From positions 18,155,476 to 18,219,475 of the forward strand of contig JABAKD010000025.1 of assembly GCA_012845835.1 (NCBI GenBank): a DNA stretch of 64,000 nucleotides, given 5' to 3'. The notes below the pieces were generated by a model, which saw only the letters and a list, made by a program, of their open reading frames with translations, was not told where the DNA came from and did no database searches. Positions 49,581 through 61,040 of this stretch are shown here, piece by piece. Within the stretch, counting starts at the first letter, position 1; every line of letters begins with the position of its first letter. A program made the translations under genes and the position numbers. The stretch comes from Undaria pinnatifida (lineage: Eukaryota; Sar; Phaeophyceae; Laminariales; Alariaceae).

Positions 49581-52500
49581 CTAGCCGTGATTTGACTCCG
49601 GGAGGAGCCCGTCGACAGCCTTTCCGATCTCGAACGCCAGCGCAGCGCAGGATCCGCCCAGAAGCAGCATCTCAATCCCGGATGTGTGCCAGTGGCGAGT
49701 GCCGAATTGACTCTGTCAAGCACCAGGACATAGGCGAGTGTGTGGAAATCAAGTGTCAACACTTTTCGAACCCTGGTGGGTAAACGACACAAACAAGTGC
49801 CATCTTGCCAATGGCCTAGCCCAGCATGGGCGTGCAGCAGCACGAGTTTCGTCGTACAACTCCTCGCCTCGTGGCGCCGACACAAAAACTGGCATCTACC
49901 TGAACAGCAGCCCCCGTAACTGCATGTGGCCCAGGCTGTAGTCATTTTTTTACGTCAGTTTTATCCTCAGGCGTCCCAAAAGTCGAGCAAAAATCACCAC
50001 TCACTGCAGTTGCAAGGGTGATCTGATACAAATGTGGCTTGAACAGTCTTTGAGTGAAATATTTGGCGATCTTGCCGGCAGCAAACCGAGCGGGCCTCTA
50101 CCCCACTATCGATACTTGTTCAATACCTTGGCTTCCAGATGAGAGCACAATAATGAGTACGCACAAAAAATTATGCACATGAACGTCCTAATGTAGGCTA
50201 CTTACGCTACGAGACCCACCTTAATCGCTCCCATACAGAACAAGCTGGCACCCGTCACTATGCAGGCGACGATAAAGAGTAGTGTTGGCGACGAGTCAGG
50301 GTCGATCAACGGCACGATCACGTACCTGCCATGAAAAAAAAGTGACACGAGTTTGGTTGCGGGATTGAATACTGATGGTGCGACAAGCATCTATTCACAT
50401 TGGCTTATCGTTGAATGGCTGTGCAGCTCGTAGAGCCAGAGACACCCGGGGAGGAGATAAGCGAGCAAACAGGCGGGGGGCATTCCGACGCACCCGATGA
50501 GAAGAGGGTTCCAGAAATCCTTCCATACCCAATCAACTCCAACAAACCGGGGACGAAAACCGACTTCTCCCGGGTCGACACCACACCGCACGGTGTAGAA
50601 GCCTTAGCTAGCTGAGGTTCGTATACAACGCCAGCACCACAGAACGGGGTCCAACCCCGGTTCAGAAATCCTTCAAGGTATTTTCAACTAGAAAAAAATG
50701 GGGCAACTCGCGCTACTGCTGAATTTTTGTTCGAATACCCCAACCTCGCGGTACGCGGACATTTCATTTGACCCCCTGCCTCGATACCACCCCGCCCTGT
50801 GTAACCCAACCTTCGATTGTGATCGGCTCGGCCAGGGTTCGTGGATAGAGGAAACCACCACTCACTGAGAAGTTAAGCAAGTTCAAGGATTATCATCTCA
50901 TCCTGGCCAGTGATTAGAGAAGTTGTACATGGACCACTTGCATAATACAGCAGTCAGTCCAGATCGAGTCGATCGGTGCGACTTGGTTGGGTATCGTATT
51001 ATTACAGCAGCAGTAACAAACTTCACATGTTCTCTTTTTCCCATCCCATTTATTGTGATGCTCGCACTACTCTCCCCCTCCCAGGAGTATAACTCAGATC
51101 CGGGGTCATGTAGCGGGCTCCCCTCCCCCCTCCCCACTACGGCGGTGCATGCCCTAATTTTTATCGCGAGGATAATTCAGCATCTTCTTCCCTCGTCGAT
51201 TCGCGCCGAATTGTAAAGTCTACTCACGCTGCTAGGCGATTTCAGCAGTTAGGCCATTTCTCATACAGTCGGATTCCGCAAGTCGAAAACGGCCCTTTTC
51301 GACTGGATTCTTCTGGTCCTTCTTCTTATCGCCAGTCGAGTCGATTTTATAGTTTGTGTGCTCTTCCTAGAGGCGGTTGGTGTGAGGGAGTACTGCTGTA
51401 TGGCACTCGAAATTCGGTTGGCAGCTCTGTGCTTCGCGCGTTCTTCGCGAGCAACACGTGCTTCACGCGCGACGAACCTTCGTCCAAGCGGGTTGGTGGC
51501 GTTGGGCTTAGGCGAAAGCCGCCAAGGCTACGTTCGTGGCGTTGCACTCAGCCGAGAGCCGCCAAAGCTACAGCAGGCGTAGCCGTTGTTGGCAAAATGG
51601 CATCGATAACGCGCGCTACTGCTGTCGTGAGATACACGCTGCTGGCGAGCGGAGCTAGGAGTGCACCATGCTGACTTGCGGCGAGAAGCAACAGCAGTGA
51701 TAGCCAAGGCAGCGTCGGCGCTGTTGTATGATACTGCTGTGCGGTACCTGATATGGGTGTGTGGGCGTGTGGGTGTGTTTTGTGGTGGGATGAGCGATGC
51801 GATGGGTTCAAAAAACAGGTGAAAAACTTTCTCGACTGAGTTTTTCGACTGACAGATCCAGTCGAAAAAGTCAAGTTTTTCGACTGGATCCCCCAGCCGG
51901 AAAACTCAGTCGAAAAAAATTGAGTCGAAAAAGCCCTTTTTCGACTGTATAAGAAAGCTCGATTTGGGCTTCAGTCGAAAACGGCCGTTTTCGACTGACA
52001 AATCCGACTGTATAAGAAATGGCCTTAGTTGATCCATTTTTTTCACATTTTATTTCTGCAAATAAGCAAGCCAACAAAGCTCACAACGGTGGTTATTTAA
52101 CTCAAGGACCAACGCTAGTACTAACAGAGTGTAACTCCACTAGACCACCGGGGCGACCGGCTCTATATCACTCACTGCCCCGGTGGCGTATCAGGTTGTC
52201 CTCGAGCCTGTGGTATAGGTCAGTTTCGTGAGCTCGAATCCCTCCGAGTGCGTACTCGTATAATTTTTCATGGGACTTTTTATTGTACACTAATTTGACT
52301 TGCGGAAAGCGCGAGAGCGTGAGTTAGCAACACTCGATGAAAATCGACGATTAGCGGGTGCTGAACCCTATGCGCCAAAAAAAATGACGGCAGTAACCGG
52401 GGGGGGGGGGGGGGGGGAGGGGACGACACTACCTGTGACCACGGCTTGTATGTTCAGAAGCTGGAAAGTATAAGTGTGCCAAAAAGAAAAAAACTTCCTA

Positions 52501-55500
52501 GAAGAGATAATCAATCCGCAATCAGCAGCAAAGAGCACGTCAAGTACGAAGCAAAACAAACTTATTTGTCAGTTACGTACCAACACGACCGCTCTTGACC
52601 GGCAAACGACCACAGCAACGGAGTCAGGGACCACAGCAACAACAGAGCACGCCATCCACACACAGCCTATACTTCTCCAAATAGTCTTCTCGAGGAAAAA
52701 AAACACCAAACGATGCGATACCGGGACGAATGCATGCCACCACTGGTTTCTTCCGCGGATACTGTCTACTTACTACGACCTTTGCGTGGCGCAGCTTAAC
52801 AACAGGAAAAACGATTTTTCCCTTTTTTTTGTTGTGTCGAAAATCTATTCCTTGTTTTTTGGTACACCCTTCCCCCATGCCATCTAATAAGTGACAGACA
52901 AAAAGCATGTTGTGTGTGATAGAGCATCGATGTGTGTGCTCTTACTCGTACGTACCTATATTACTTGCACGAGAGTACAAACCATGTCGATTTGCCCGAA
53001 CTTGTATAATACCATCTTCGAGGTCCCGGGGATGGAGCCACTCGAATACTGTTGTATGGCTTTTCCTGGCGCAGTAATCGTAACTACTATTACCTCCTCC
53101 TCGTTTTAGACATGTGTGCGCTTGCCACGTCTATATCCATCTTTGTACGTGTACCTACCAAAATTCACTAAATAAATGCACTACTACTATGATATCATAC
53201 CTACCGCAATACCATTGGGATTTTTTTTGCAGTGAATATTACTATTTGTCTTGGGACAAAACATGACGCCAATTTGGAATTATTCAGGGCTTTTCACGGG
53301 TCGGGTCAAATCTCGCGGGTCGGGTCGGGTCCGGTCGGGTCAGCTGACCTGACCCGACCCGTGAGAATTTCGAGACGTCTTGACCCGACCCGACCCGACC
53401 CGACCCGCGAAAATTTCGAGGCGTCCTGGCCCGACCCGACCCGACCCGCGATATTTTGAAAACCTCCTTACCCGACCTGACCCGACCCGCGAGATTTTGA
53501 TAACCTCTTGACCCGACCCGACCCGACCCGCGAAATTTTGAAATCCTCTTGACCCGACCCGAACCGACCCGCCTCAATCCGGGTGACCCGCGAGATGCGG
53601 GTTTCATGCGGGTCAGGTCGACTTGATCCGTGACATTTCTCACGGACCAAAGTCGAAAAGTCACCGGTCACAGCATGTATACGTCGGTCGGTTGGTTGGT
53701 CCTTGGTCCCTCGTACTTTACCCAGGATGTGTTCTACGGTTCCTTCGACCGGTATTGTTTGCAGCAGCATTTTGTGGTGTGCGCGCGAAAAATGAGAAAG
53801 AAACCGCAACCCACACGCATGACTAATTAGCCACGCCCGCAGCGCTAGATAACCGGGTCGACCGGACGAGCGACCCGACGAGCGAGCTAGTTACCTATGC
53901 AGTCTCCGGCCCCGGCAAGCAGCCTAGCTGAGCCGCCTCCGGCAGCAAGCCCACAACTGGGGCGGTGGATCTGTCAGCAGGGGCTGCGATCCGCGAGGAT
54001 GCGTTGTCTACTGCTGGTGTTTGCTGCTGCTGCTGCTGCTGTGCTGCTGCTGCTTCGACGACGACTGCTCTTGCTTTTTTACGTTTGGTCACATTTCGTA
54101 CTGGTATGATAATTCTCGAGCTAGCTGCTACTACTACTGTTGTATCTATCTTCCATCTATATGTAGTCTCCAGCCCCGGTAAGCAGCCTAGTTGAGCCGC
54201 CTCCGGCAGCAAGCCCACAACTGGGGCGGTGGGTCTGTCAGCAGGGGCTGCGATCCGCGAGAATCAGGGGTCTGCTGCTGGTGCTTGCTGCAGCCGGTGC
54301 TGCTGCCGGTGCTTCGACGACGACTGTGCCCTTGCTTTTTTACGTTTGGTCACAGTTCTTACTGGCATGACCGTATTATTACTACTACTGTTACGGCTTC
54401 AGTCGGCACGGGATTCGCGTCACACTGTAGGCCTTGGTACGAGTAGCTAGGGGCACTGCCTGGTGATTGTTCTACACGCTGTTATGACATACGATCGGAG
54501 CATCCGCACGAGAGAGGCAGGAAGCGGTAATTTTTGTATGATTTACGGATCCACGGGTCAGACCCGCGGGGCGCCTGCACGGCAACGGCCCTCAGCTGTA
54601 AGTTTGAAAAGTCCGCGGGCCAGATCCGCGGGTTTGACCCGCGGGTCTGCCAAAAACAACTCGCGGGTCATGATGGCTTGACCCGCGAGTGACCCGTATC
54701 TCGCGGGTCATGACCCGACCCGACCCGCGAGTTTTTGAAACCTCTTGACCCGACACGACCCGACCCGCGAGATTTTATAGCCTATTGACCCGACCCGACC
54801 CGACCCGACCCGCGAGATTTTAACAACCTCTTGACCCGACCCGACCCGACCCGACCCGTGAGATTTTAAAATGTTATGACCCGACCCGACCCGACCCACG
54901 ATAATTTAAAACCCCCTTGGGTCGGGTCATGACCCGTGAAAAGCTCTGGAAATAATGTCTTGCCAAGCTATATTTCATCAATCTCTCCATACATCAAGAT
55001 CCGAAGAATGACCGGAGAGTACCGTTCAAAATACAACATTTTGCGCGCTTCCCGCTTGTCTCGCTCAGCATCCATCCGCGTTCACGTGGAGGTGCCGAAC
55101 GGATACGGCAGGGCGAAGGGCGTTGGAGCCGCCCCCCGAACACGGCGCTCGAACGAAGCGATTCGACCGAGAATTCCAGTTCCGAGAATCGCATACTGAG
55201 GCCGAGAGGGAAAAAACTCCTGACCGAATTGAAAAAAAATGACACGCAAGATAACACATCTAGTACAACTTTCAAAGCCGAATGTCTACGAAAATAAGGG
55301 GCACATACAACGACACTGGCAGTTGGAAAAATCTAGCCGAGAGAGTTCAATACACTAATTGCTCTGCACGTGAACTGCCCCCGTTGTCGTGGACACCAGC
55401 TCGGAAATTCGTCCACGGGGGTGCCTAATCTTTCGTGTTACTGGTACCAGGTATACGGTATGCGTACACACAACCCATGTACTAGAACGTACACTACGAC

Positions 55501-58500
55501 ATACTTTCTCACCCCAGAAGAGGCATGGCCCCGAAAAAAGCGAAGGACAGGAACATGACGAACCCTTCCTTCACGGTGTCATCTTCATCCCCAGTGGGCA
55601 CCTGCGCATCCACCAAAGTGGATTGGAGAGTAAAAGCTTCAAAATCGTGTGAAGATTTCTAACAAGGTCACGAAGCATCACATCCTGTCACATGGGAATC
55701 CGCTCCGTCTTCCAGCAGTGGATCATATGGGAATCCGCTCCGTCTTCCAGCGGTGGATATTATAGATAGACCAACACGACGACGTCATTGACACTGTAGA
55801 GTTTCGCATGGCACAATACCAACCTCTAAAGGCATTCCTCTATCAAGTCGAGAGTTCTTACCGTGGAAGAAAACCTAAGGTACAAAAACAAGTAGCATCC
55901 CATCCCTCGTGACATTCTTCCGAGCTGTACTTTGTATCGAATTGTAGATTAAGTCCAAGTCATTTCCCCCAAGAACGCGGACCCAGTTCTAAAAATAACA
56001 CACCTGCAGCCCAAGCTCCTCGTTCATCATAAAATTGATAAACAACTCATCGTACTTCGCCATTTTCCCGATAACATCTTCCGCGTCTTGTCGGCTCATC
56101 CCCCGTTTCTGGTGAGCAATTGGCAGGTACAGGGGGGGCGTATACATTCATGCCATCAACACCTGATTGAGAACGGGTGATGTCAACGCAATGATACGAA
56201 CAGGCCATGCCTGGAGCAATACCACTGCGGGCAGCGCGAGTAGGCGAGCCAACCATACCCCGTCTAAATTTGTTGCCCAGGCCATTCCGTTGGTACTACC
56301 TCAAGGCATGAGTTCCTCAGGGCGAGATTGGGGGGTTAAGATAGATTATGTACCATTAAATAGAATCTGAATCCGCTACGTCAATGCCGTCCGATCTCGA
56401 ACGCAGTTATAAAGCATCTCAGGCAACGACTTGGAAGGGGTTCGGGGCACCCTGCCGCAGCAATAGTAGACATGACGAAACTATTGAGAACAATGCCTTC
56501 AAGGTGCGCTCGTGCCCCCACGGCGAAGCAGAATACCGAAAAGCCATCTGGCAGGCAGTACTAGGCATGACTTAAACAACTGAGAACACCGAATGCCTTC
56601 AGTTTACACGCGTCTCTACGCCTAAGCGGGGGGGCGACCGAGACATCTGGCAAGCAGTACCAGACACAACAAACAATTACAACCCCGAACGCGCTCAATA
56701 CGAACGCGCTCAATACGAACGCGCCTCTACGTGAAAGCGGAGGACCGACAGAGACACCTGGCAGGATCATCTTATATCGTCTGCTTCAACTACGGAAAAT
56801 GACTGTCTGGAATTAGTATTATCTATTAAATTCCGGGCGATGCACATCGCCGCCCCGAATCCCGAAAATAGTGTATTAACTTAAACAGTAGTACGAAATA
56901 ATGCACTTGCTGCGTCATTCATTGCTGGCGTTTCGACTTTGACGATGGTTGGCGTTGAACTAAGAATTGAAGTACCCTTAAGCTGTGAGATCGAGGATTT
57001 TGTTGAAAGTCTTCTTTGCAAGCTGTGATAATTCGTGGCAGTTTGAGGGATCATATACCTGAACCCGTATATATTACACAAGGTTTCCCTTCGGGATGTT
57101 TTTCATTTTATATATTTTTATCCCGTTTATTATCTTCGCACTTTTTCTATCTCCTTCTCCCTCCCTAGACGTACCTCAGATCTGGGGTCACTACGCAGGC
57201 TCTTCTCCCCTCTCCCCACCACAATACGCGCCTTCGTTTTTACCGCGAGAAGGATAAAGCACTTTCTTCCCTCGTCGACTCGCATCCAATTGCGCCTACC
57301 CACGCTGCCAGGGGCTGTCACCAGTTGATGTTGATTAATTCCTCTTTAATCTTTAGTTTTGCAAACGAACTCCAAAGTCCGACCCACGTGGGATTCGAAC
57401 CCCAGGACAAACTCCAAGAATTCAAGAGTAACCACTAGACAACCGGGGCGACCGGTAGAGCGATATGGTTGGCTTGGAATCCCGGGGGCGTCGCAAGTTG
57501 AAAAGGGGGGGGGGGGAAACTTGAAAACTACGAAAGAAAAATCAATTGGTCACCACGCAAGTAACTCGGCAAGTGACAGCAACCCGCCCAAACGACATAA
57601 TAGCTTAATGTATAAAATAAAGGTCTTTCGTCCTCCCCGAAGCCCGAAAAAAAGTATCTGCCCAAACATGTAAAATCGTGGAACGCCTCGTTTCTTACCT
57701 CGAATATTTCGACCATTTCCAAGATCTCTCCTTCCCGGTGGTTCTTAAGCTCCCATTCTTCCCGTCTCTTTTCGGCCATGACATATTCGTTATGAGCCTG
57801 CGATAGTAACGGAAGGTTAGCAGTATGAACATGTGCGTCTTTTTTTTTCCATTACAAGGATACTTGGCTATGATGTTTTCACTATGAGCCAGGCATAGTC
57901 ACGGACGGTATGACGTATTGCACCCGGTTATAACTGAACGGCCGTATTCGGGGACAAAACACTTGGAGTTAGCGTGGGAACAAATTTCGAGCACTTGAAG
58001 CGTACACCACAGCAAGCAGTATGCGCACTCCGCGTGGGACGTTGGAACCATGATGAGTAATTTAATGAGCAATAAGACGGCCTGGCCCGTCACTATCAAC
58101 TGAACAAAACATAGCATGAGACCGCAATTTAAACGGATTAAAACATAGCACGAAAAAAAAAAAAAACATGGCTCAGATGGCCTTACCTTGCTGCTGAGAT
58201 ACTCGCCAACACCCATGCTGAGCGCGTCTGCAAAAATGTTGCTGAAGCCGAGCACGAGAACCACAGCCACAGGGAGGTGTCCTCCTGGCGACGTAAATAT
58301 CGGAAATAAGCAAGCGATCAGCTTTTCGATGTCGACTTTCGCAAAAGGTTGAGTTCTACCCGGAATATACTCGTACACTCCTTTCGACTGCTCAAAACGG
58401 ACGAATACATTCGATGCTGCCTAAACGGAGGTGTGGGTACTGGCTACATATTGAAACAAAACATTATAAAAAATGGACCTACAGCAATACTCCAAGCCTA

Positions 58501-60048
58501 TTGAAAACCGACGAAAAGCCGCTGCGTTAGCGGTGGAGTGGGTTGAGAAGTCCCGAGCTTCTCGCGGCAGCAAGCGAGTGGCTTTAATGGGCGGTAGTGA
58601 TAAACTACAGTAGTGTGGCCGGGCATCCCGCACGAAAGAACACAAGAATACGCCACGAGTAAGAAATGTAAGAAAAGCGATAAAAAAACGGGGCTCTCTA
58701 TGTAGTGACGCGTTCCGCTCCACCCGCTAACGAACCACCCGTAAAGATATTTATCTCAGAAACGGCCCAATCTCAACAAAACGCAAACGACCGTCACAAT
58801 CAAAACCGAAGATGCGCAACAAATATTTGAGCTGCAGATAGCGTCGAAAACGGGTTGTGGCTTGAGATTGTAACCGGGTAGAAAAAAACAGATCAACGGT
58901 TCTGCATACACCCTGGCAGGGGTTGGTGAATGCTACATTACGCACTTTTCGCCAAAAAATCAACCATAACCGGCTAATCGGACAAGTATCGCCGAACCAA
59001 TCCGGACGAGGCATTCAACCGGCACAAGCTTCTCCTGTACAAACACACCCCTGCGCTTGAAGACCCAACTATTCCGACCGGTTGAGCACAATTTGCACGC
59101 GCGGAATAAAAGAAAAACGATAGGGGCTGAAGGGCCCTGAACAACTCTACTGAAGTCATGCTAAGGGTGCGCACGTCGTATTCATCGTAGTCTGTTTTAT
59201 GTTTTGATTCAACCAAATTCGCGTCGGACAAAATCATACTCCGCGATCAAAGAGCGTACGCACGCAGCTGAGAGTCGGGCACAGCATTAAGCAGCGATGT
59301 TAAGTTCGCAGCTTGCTTGAATGGTCCGTGGTCAGACATACATATACGTAACCGTTTCGCGGCTGGCACTACTACTATATTAATAGCATATACTCCAAGA
59401 GGTATTATTGCGTGTTTCATTCCGAGTTGGTCGCACTGCGCTCAGCTCTCGAGCTTCTGTAGCCCGCGTGTGAGCAATGTGCGTACTGCTCGTACGCCCT
59501 TTCGACGTGTTGGTTAAACATTGCCACTACCAACTAACGCAGAAGATTCAAAGCAACACGTCACGTACGCCGGTGAGAAAACCAGGGATCAATTATGGTC
59601 GCTAGAAAGCGCGCCAGCCACACGAAAGCGGCTGAGTATATTGTCGTGGCCAGCTTCCCGCCCGAAGGCGTGCATGGCATCGCTCTTGAACGGTGCAGCG
59701 TCCGCAAACTGCCGGGCCGGCACTAGCAGGTGCCCTCCTCTTTACAGGAACGCGCAAAAGCTCGCATCCGTCAGGTCGATGCAAGATATGCAACTGCCAC
59801 GGCTTGTCCAGCAGTTCGTTGAGGGGAAAACCTCCTACGAGTTGAGTTGGAAAGTAAAAGTGATCATATAAACAAATTGCAGCTGTCTAGAAGGGATAGT
59901 CACTTGTCACCAACCTGCTGCGCCGGCGACGATGGCGAAGCTTGTCAAGATCCCATCTAGGCCACCAAACACCATGGCCTTTAGAAAGTCACCCTTATCG
60001 CTGTGTGCCTCGTCGTGCAGCTGGCCTGCTCGTGCATCGTGAAGTAGC
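49581..60048 (-). CDS. VIT: VIT/CCC1-type iron/manganese transporter, seven exons, 5' end missing
   Basis: Exons found (minus): 59915-60048, 58187-58284, 57699-57797, 56004-56108, 55513-55601, 50220-50325, 49581-49712. They join without a stop into 253 residues up to a TAG; intron phases are 1, 0, 0, 0, 2, 0 and all borders are GT/AG. This family moves cytosolic Fe2+ or Mn2+ into the vacuole in exchange for protons. Visible parts: first membrane segment with VFGGLDGILTSFAIVAG, second with GFSNIFADALSMGVGEYLSS, then a charged metal-binding domain (NEYVMAEKRREEWE, EGEILEMVEIFE, RGMSRQDAEDVI, FMMNEELGL), and three more membrane segments (FLSFAFFGAMPLLGY, LLFIVACIVTGASLF, MLLLGGSCAALAFEIG). The order matches diatom and oomycete homologues as I remember them. 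The first exon, ending with two bases of a codon, was not found upstream. The 5.2 kb fifth intron is full of repeats. Confidence 0.92.
50415..50660 (+). repeat. single diverged copy of the 174-bp tandem unit
   Basis: GAGCCAGAGACACCCGGGGAGGA, ACCGGGGACGAAAACCGACTTCTCCCGGGTCGACACC and CAACCCCGGTTCAGA match the array at 14529-14950. Confidence 0.6.
51055..52165 (-). mobile_element. tRNA-derived SINE, family 1, split by a MITE
   Basis: On the minus strand the head (52165 to 52025; GTCGCCCCGGTGGTCTAGTGG) runs to GGATCAACTAA, then the MITE intervenes (52024-51252), and the SINE resumes with TAACTGCTGAAATCGCCTAGCAGCGTG (51251 downward) and ends near 51055. The intact copy at 22764-23113 reads GGGATCAACTAACTGCTGAG across this point, so the MITE duplicated TAA on insertion. 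Confidence 0.8.
51252..52024 (-). mobile_element. MITE with TAA target duplication (copy 2)
   Basis: 773 bp, same family as 27033-27823 but reversed. Ends are GGCCATTTCTCATACAGTCGG and the inverse of GGCCATTTCTTATACAGTCGG. TTA (TAA on minus) flanks both sides at 51249-51251 and 52025-52027. The interior matches copy 1 throughout, including the CAGTCGAAAA palindromes; no transposase. Confidence 0.88.
52177..52490 (+). mobile_element. tRNA-derived SINE, family 2, copy 2
   Basis: Same plan as 45155-45460: GCCCCGGTGGCGTATCAGG, GGTATAGGTCAGTTTCGTGAG, CTCGAATCCCTCCGAG, GACTTGCGGAAAGCGCGAGAGC, CTGAACCCTATGCGCC. The internal G run is much longer here (about 20), then GGGGACGACACTACCTGTGACC and an A-rich end. 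Confidence 0.75.
52491..53296. other. gene-free part of the fifth VIT intron
   Basis: No element recognised. The 137-codon plus-strand frame at 52474-52887 begins in the A-rich end of the SINE and has no family motif. Confidence 0.35.
53297..53640. repeat. GACCC-rich satellite, array 1
   Basis: About seven units of 40-50 bp, each a run of GACCC or GACCCG, a GCGAxATTTxGA spacer and a CCTCTT-like junction. Frames are open on both strands throughout because the unit lacks stops; Arg/Pro/Asp-rich products are not called. Confidence 0.85.
53898..54400 (+). repeat. tandem duplication, unit about 270 bp
   Basis: Units begin near 53898 and 54166 with CAGTCTCCxGCCCCGG, AAGCAGCCTAG, GAGCCGCCTCCGGCAGCAAGC, CAACTGGGGCGGTG, CAGCAGGGGCTGCGATCCGCGAG, then CTGCTG runs and TTCGACGACGACTG..CTTGCTTTTTTACGTTTGGTCAC. 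Confidence 0.8.
54545..54945. repeat. GACCC-rich satellite, array 2
   Basis: Same unit type as 53297-53640, with ACCCGCGGGTC inverted words near its left end and five clear GACCCGACCC units from about 54700 onward. Confidence 0.85.
55030..55205 (-). repeat. dispersed repeat, partner of 19978-20155
   Basis: Minus strand: CTCGGCCTCAGTATGCGATTC, GGAATTCTCGGTCGAATCG, CGAGCGCCG, GGGGGGCGGCTCCAACGCCC, CACGTGAACGCGGATGGATGC. Lies in the fifth VIT intron. Confidence 0.55.
56109..57698 (-). other. third VIT intron with SINE
   Basis: 1590 bp between the exons at 57699-57797 and 56004-56108. It holds a complete family 1 SINE (57127-57467), a family B fragment at 56985-57030 and repeated GAACGCGCTCAATAC words near 56687-56725. 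No exon recognised. Confidence 0.75.
57127..57467 (-). mobile_element. tRNA-derived SINE, family 1, minus copy
   Basis: The head on the minus strand reads GGTCGCCCCGGTTGTCTAGTGGTTA and has GGGGTTCGAATCCCACG about 75 bp later, a good tRNA A-box/B-box pair close to a Glu-tRNA-like D arm. The body has CAGCCCCTGGCAGCGTGGG, GAGTCGACGAGGGAAGAAA, CTCGCGGTAAAAACG, GTGACCCCAGATCTGAGG. It lies in the third VIT intron. Confidence 0.82.
58285..59914 (-). other. first identified VIT intron
   Basis: 1630 bp, phase 1. It contains the candidate alternative or decayed exon at 59589-59737 and otherwise no recognised element. Confidence 0.6.
59589..59737 (-). pseudogene. candidate alternative or decayed duplicate exon of the VIT gene
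   Basis: After an AG at 59738 the minus strand reads GAGGGCACCTG, close to the true exon at 58284 (GAGGACACCTC). It fits exon A in the same phase, giving GGHLLVPARQFADAAPFKS and 28 more residues to a TGA at 59589. Codons favour G or C at third positions. FADA occurs in both this and the true exon. If used, it would end the protein after the first membrane segment. It could instead be chance; the pyrimidine tract before the AG is weak. Confidence 0.25.
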
Positions 60049-61040
60049 CTGCCCAACAGGTCACGACAGCAGTGAGCACAAATCGTTACGTACGCCAACC
60101 AAAGATTGGGATATACAGGCCGGCCAAAGGAAACATTGTTCTCAATTCGAACGTAGAGTGCTCAGTATAAATACGAGCATGCAAACCTGCTGGATGTACA
60201 AACGGCCAAGCGAGATCAAACGCAACCTAAGCATTCGAACAAACTTGGTTTCGTTTTGTTTCGCCTCGACGACGGAAAGCACGGGTAACTAGTGTGGATC
60301 AAACGCTTGTAAAATTGAGCATCGACCGATCTGGTCTCGAAAACTTCATGAATACTAGTAGCACACGTGCGACCGATCCAACGCACCCATCACCTTGCAA
60401 AGTGGGGCATCGCGCCGCTTGCTAATTCGGCAGAACTCGCAACTGGCGTGTTCGATAAAAACAACAACAACATAAAACACATGCAGGCACGGCTGCTGTT
60501 TCTTACCATGTCACAGAGAGGCCTACAGGTAGCAACAATATTTGGACGCGGAATGTCTGCTACCGATCGCCCCGGCCCTCTAGTGGTTAAGGGCACGGAG
60601 GATCCCACAGGAAATTCACCCAGTTTTGTATGCGAAATGTGTCTTTTTTCAACCGGTCTATTCCTAATGTTCGCCTAGGTTCTGTTTTCTATCGGATGCA
60701 TTCAAGAAATCGCTTCAATGTTTAAAGTTACTGTAAAATAGAGGGGCGCATCAAGGTTTGCGGTTTTCAAACTTCCACGTCGCCCCAATGAAACCAACGA
60801 CCCTCAAAAGAGGTTGATACGTGTGTCTCGACATGAGCTGTCCTTTGCATGAGCTGTCCTTTGTATTATATTTTTTCATTTGTTTGGTTCGCATCCAGAG
60901 CGAACAGCAGCACTCTGAAACGGGAAAAAAATTACTGATCAGAAAACTGCGGGCACGAAATGTCTTTCTCTCTGGGCGTGTAGTTATTGTAATAGCACAA
61001 AAATTCATGTTCGTGTGTAAGAAACGGAGGTTTAGGGATA
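60049..61040. other. upstream region of the VIT-type gene, first exon not identified
   Basis: A SINE family 1 head fragment (CGCCCCGGCCCTCTAGTGGTTAAGGGC) is at 60571-60605 and a copy of a three-member repeat at 60750-60930 (with 61861-62050 and 62213-62400; GTTTGCGG, GATxxGTG(C)GTC..GACAT.AGCT and CGAACAGCAGC words). I found no exon that fits the N-terminus of the transporter. Confidence 0.4.

Larger units (their letters stand above)
50326..55512 (-). other. fifth VIT intron, 5.2 kb, repeat-filled
   Basis: No exon recognised or needed between 55513 and 50325. From right to left it holds a repeat at 55030-55205, GACCC satellites at 54545-54945 and 53297-53640, a tandem duplication at 53898-54400, a family 2 SINE at 52177-52490, a family 1 SINE interrupted by a MITE at 51055-52165, and a 174-bp-unit copy at 50415-50660. 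Confidence 0.8.

Noticed and set aside
53297-53640. A CRISPR-like array
   Set aside because: The units are contiguous satellite repeats without unique spacers, in a nuclear eukaryotic intron.
57385-57467. A tRNA gene (Glu-like D arm) on the minus strand
   Set aside because: It continues directly into the SINE body, and no paired acceptor stem was found, so it is the SINE head.
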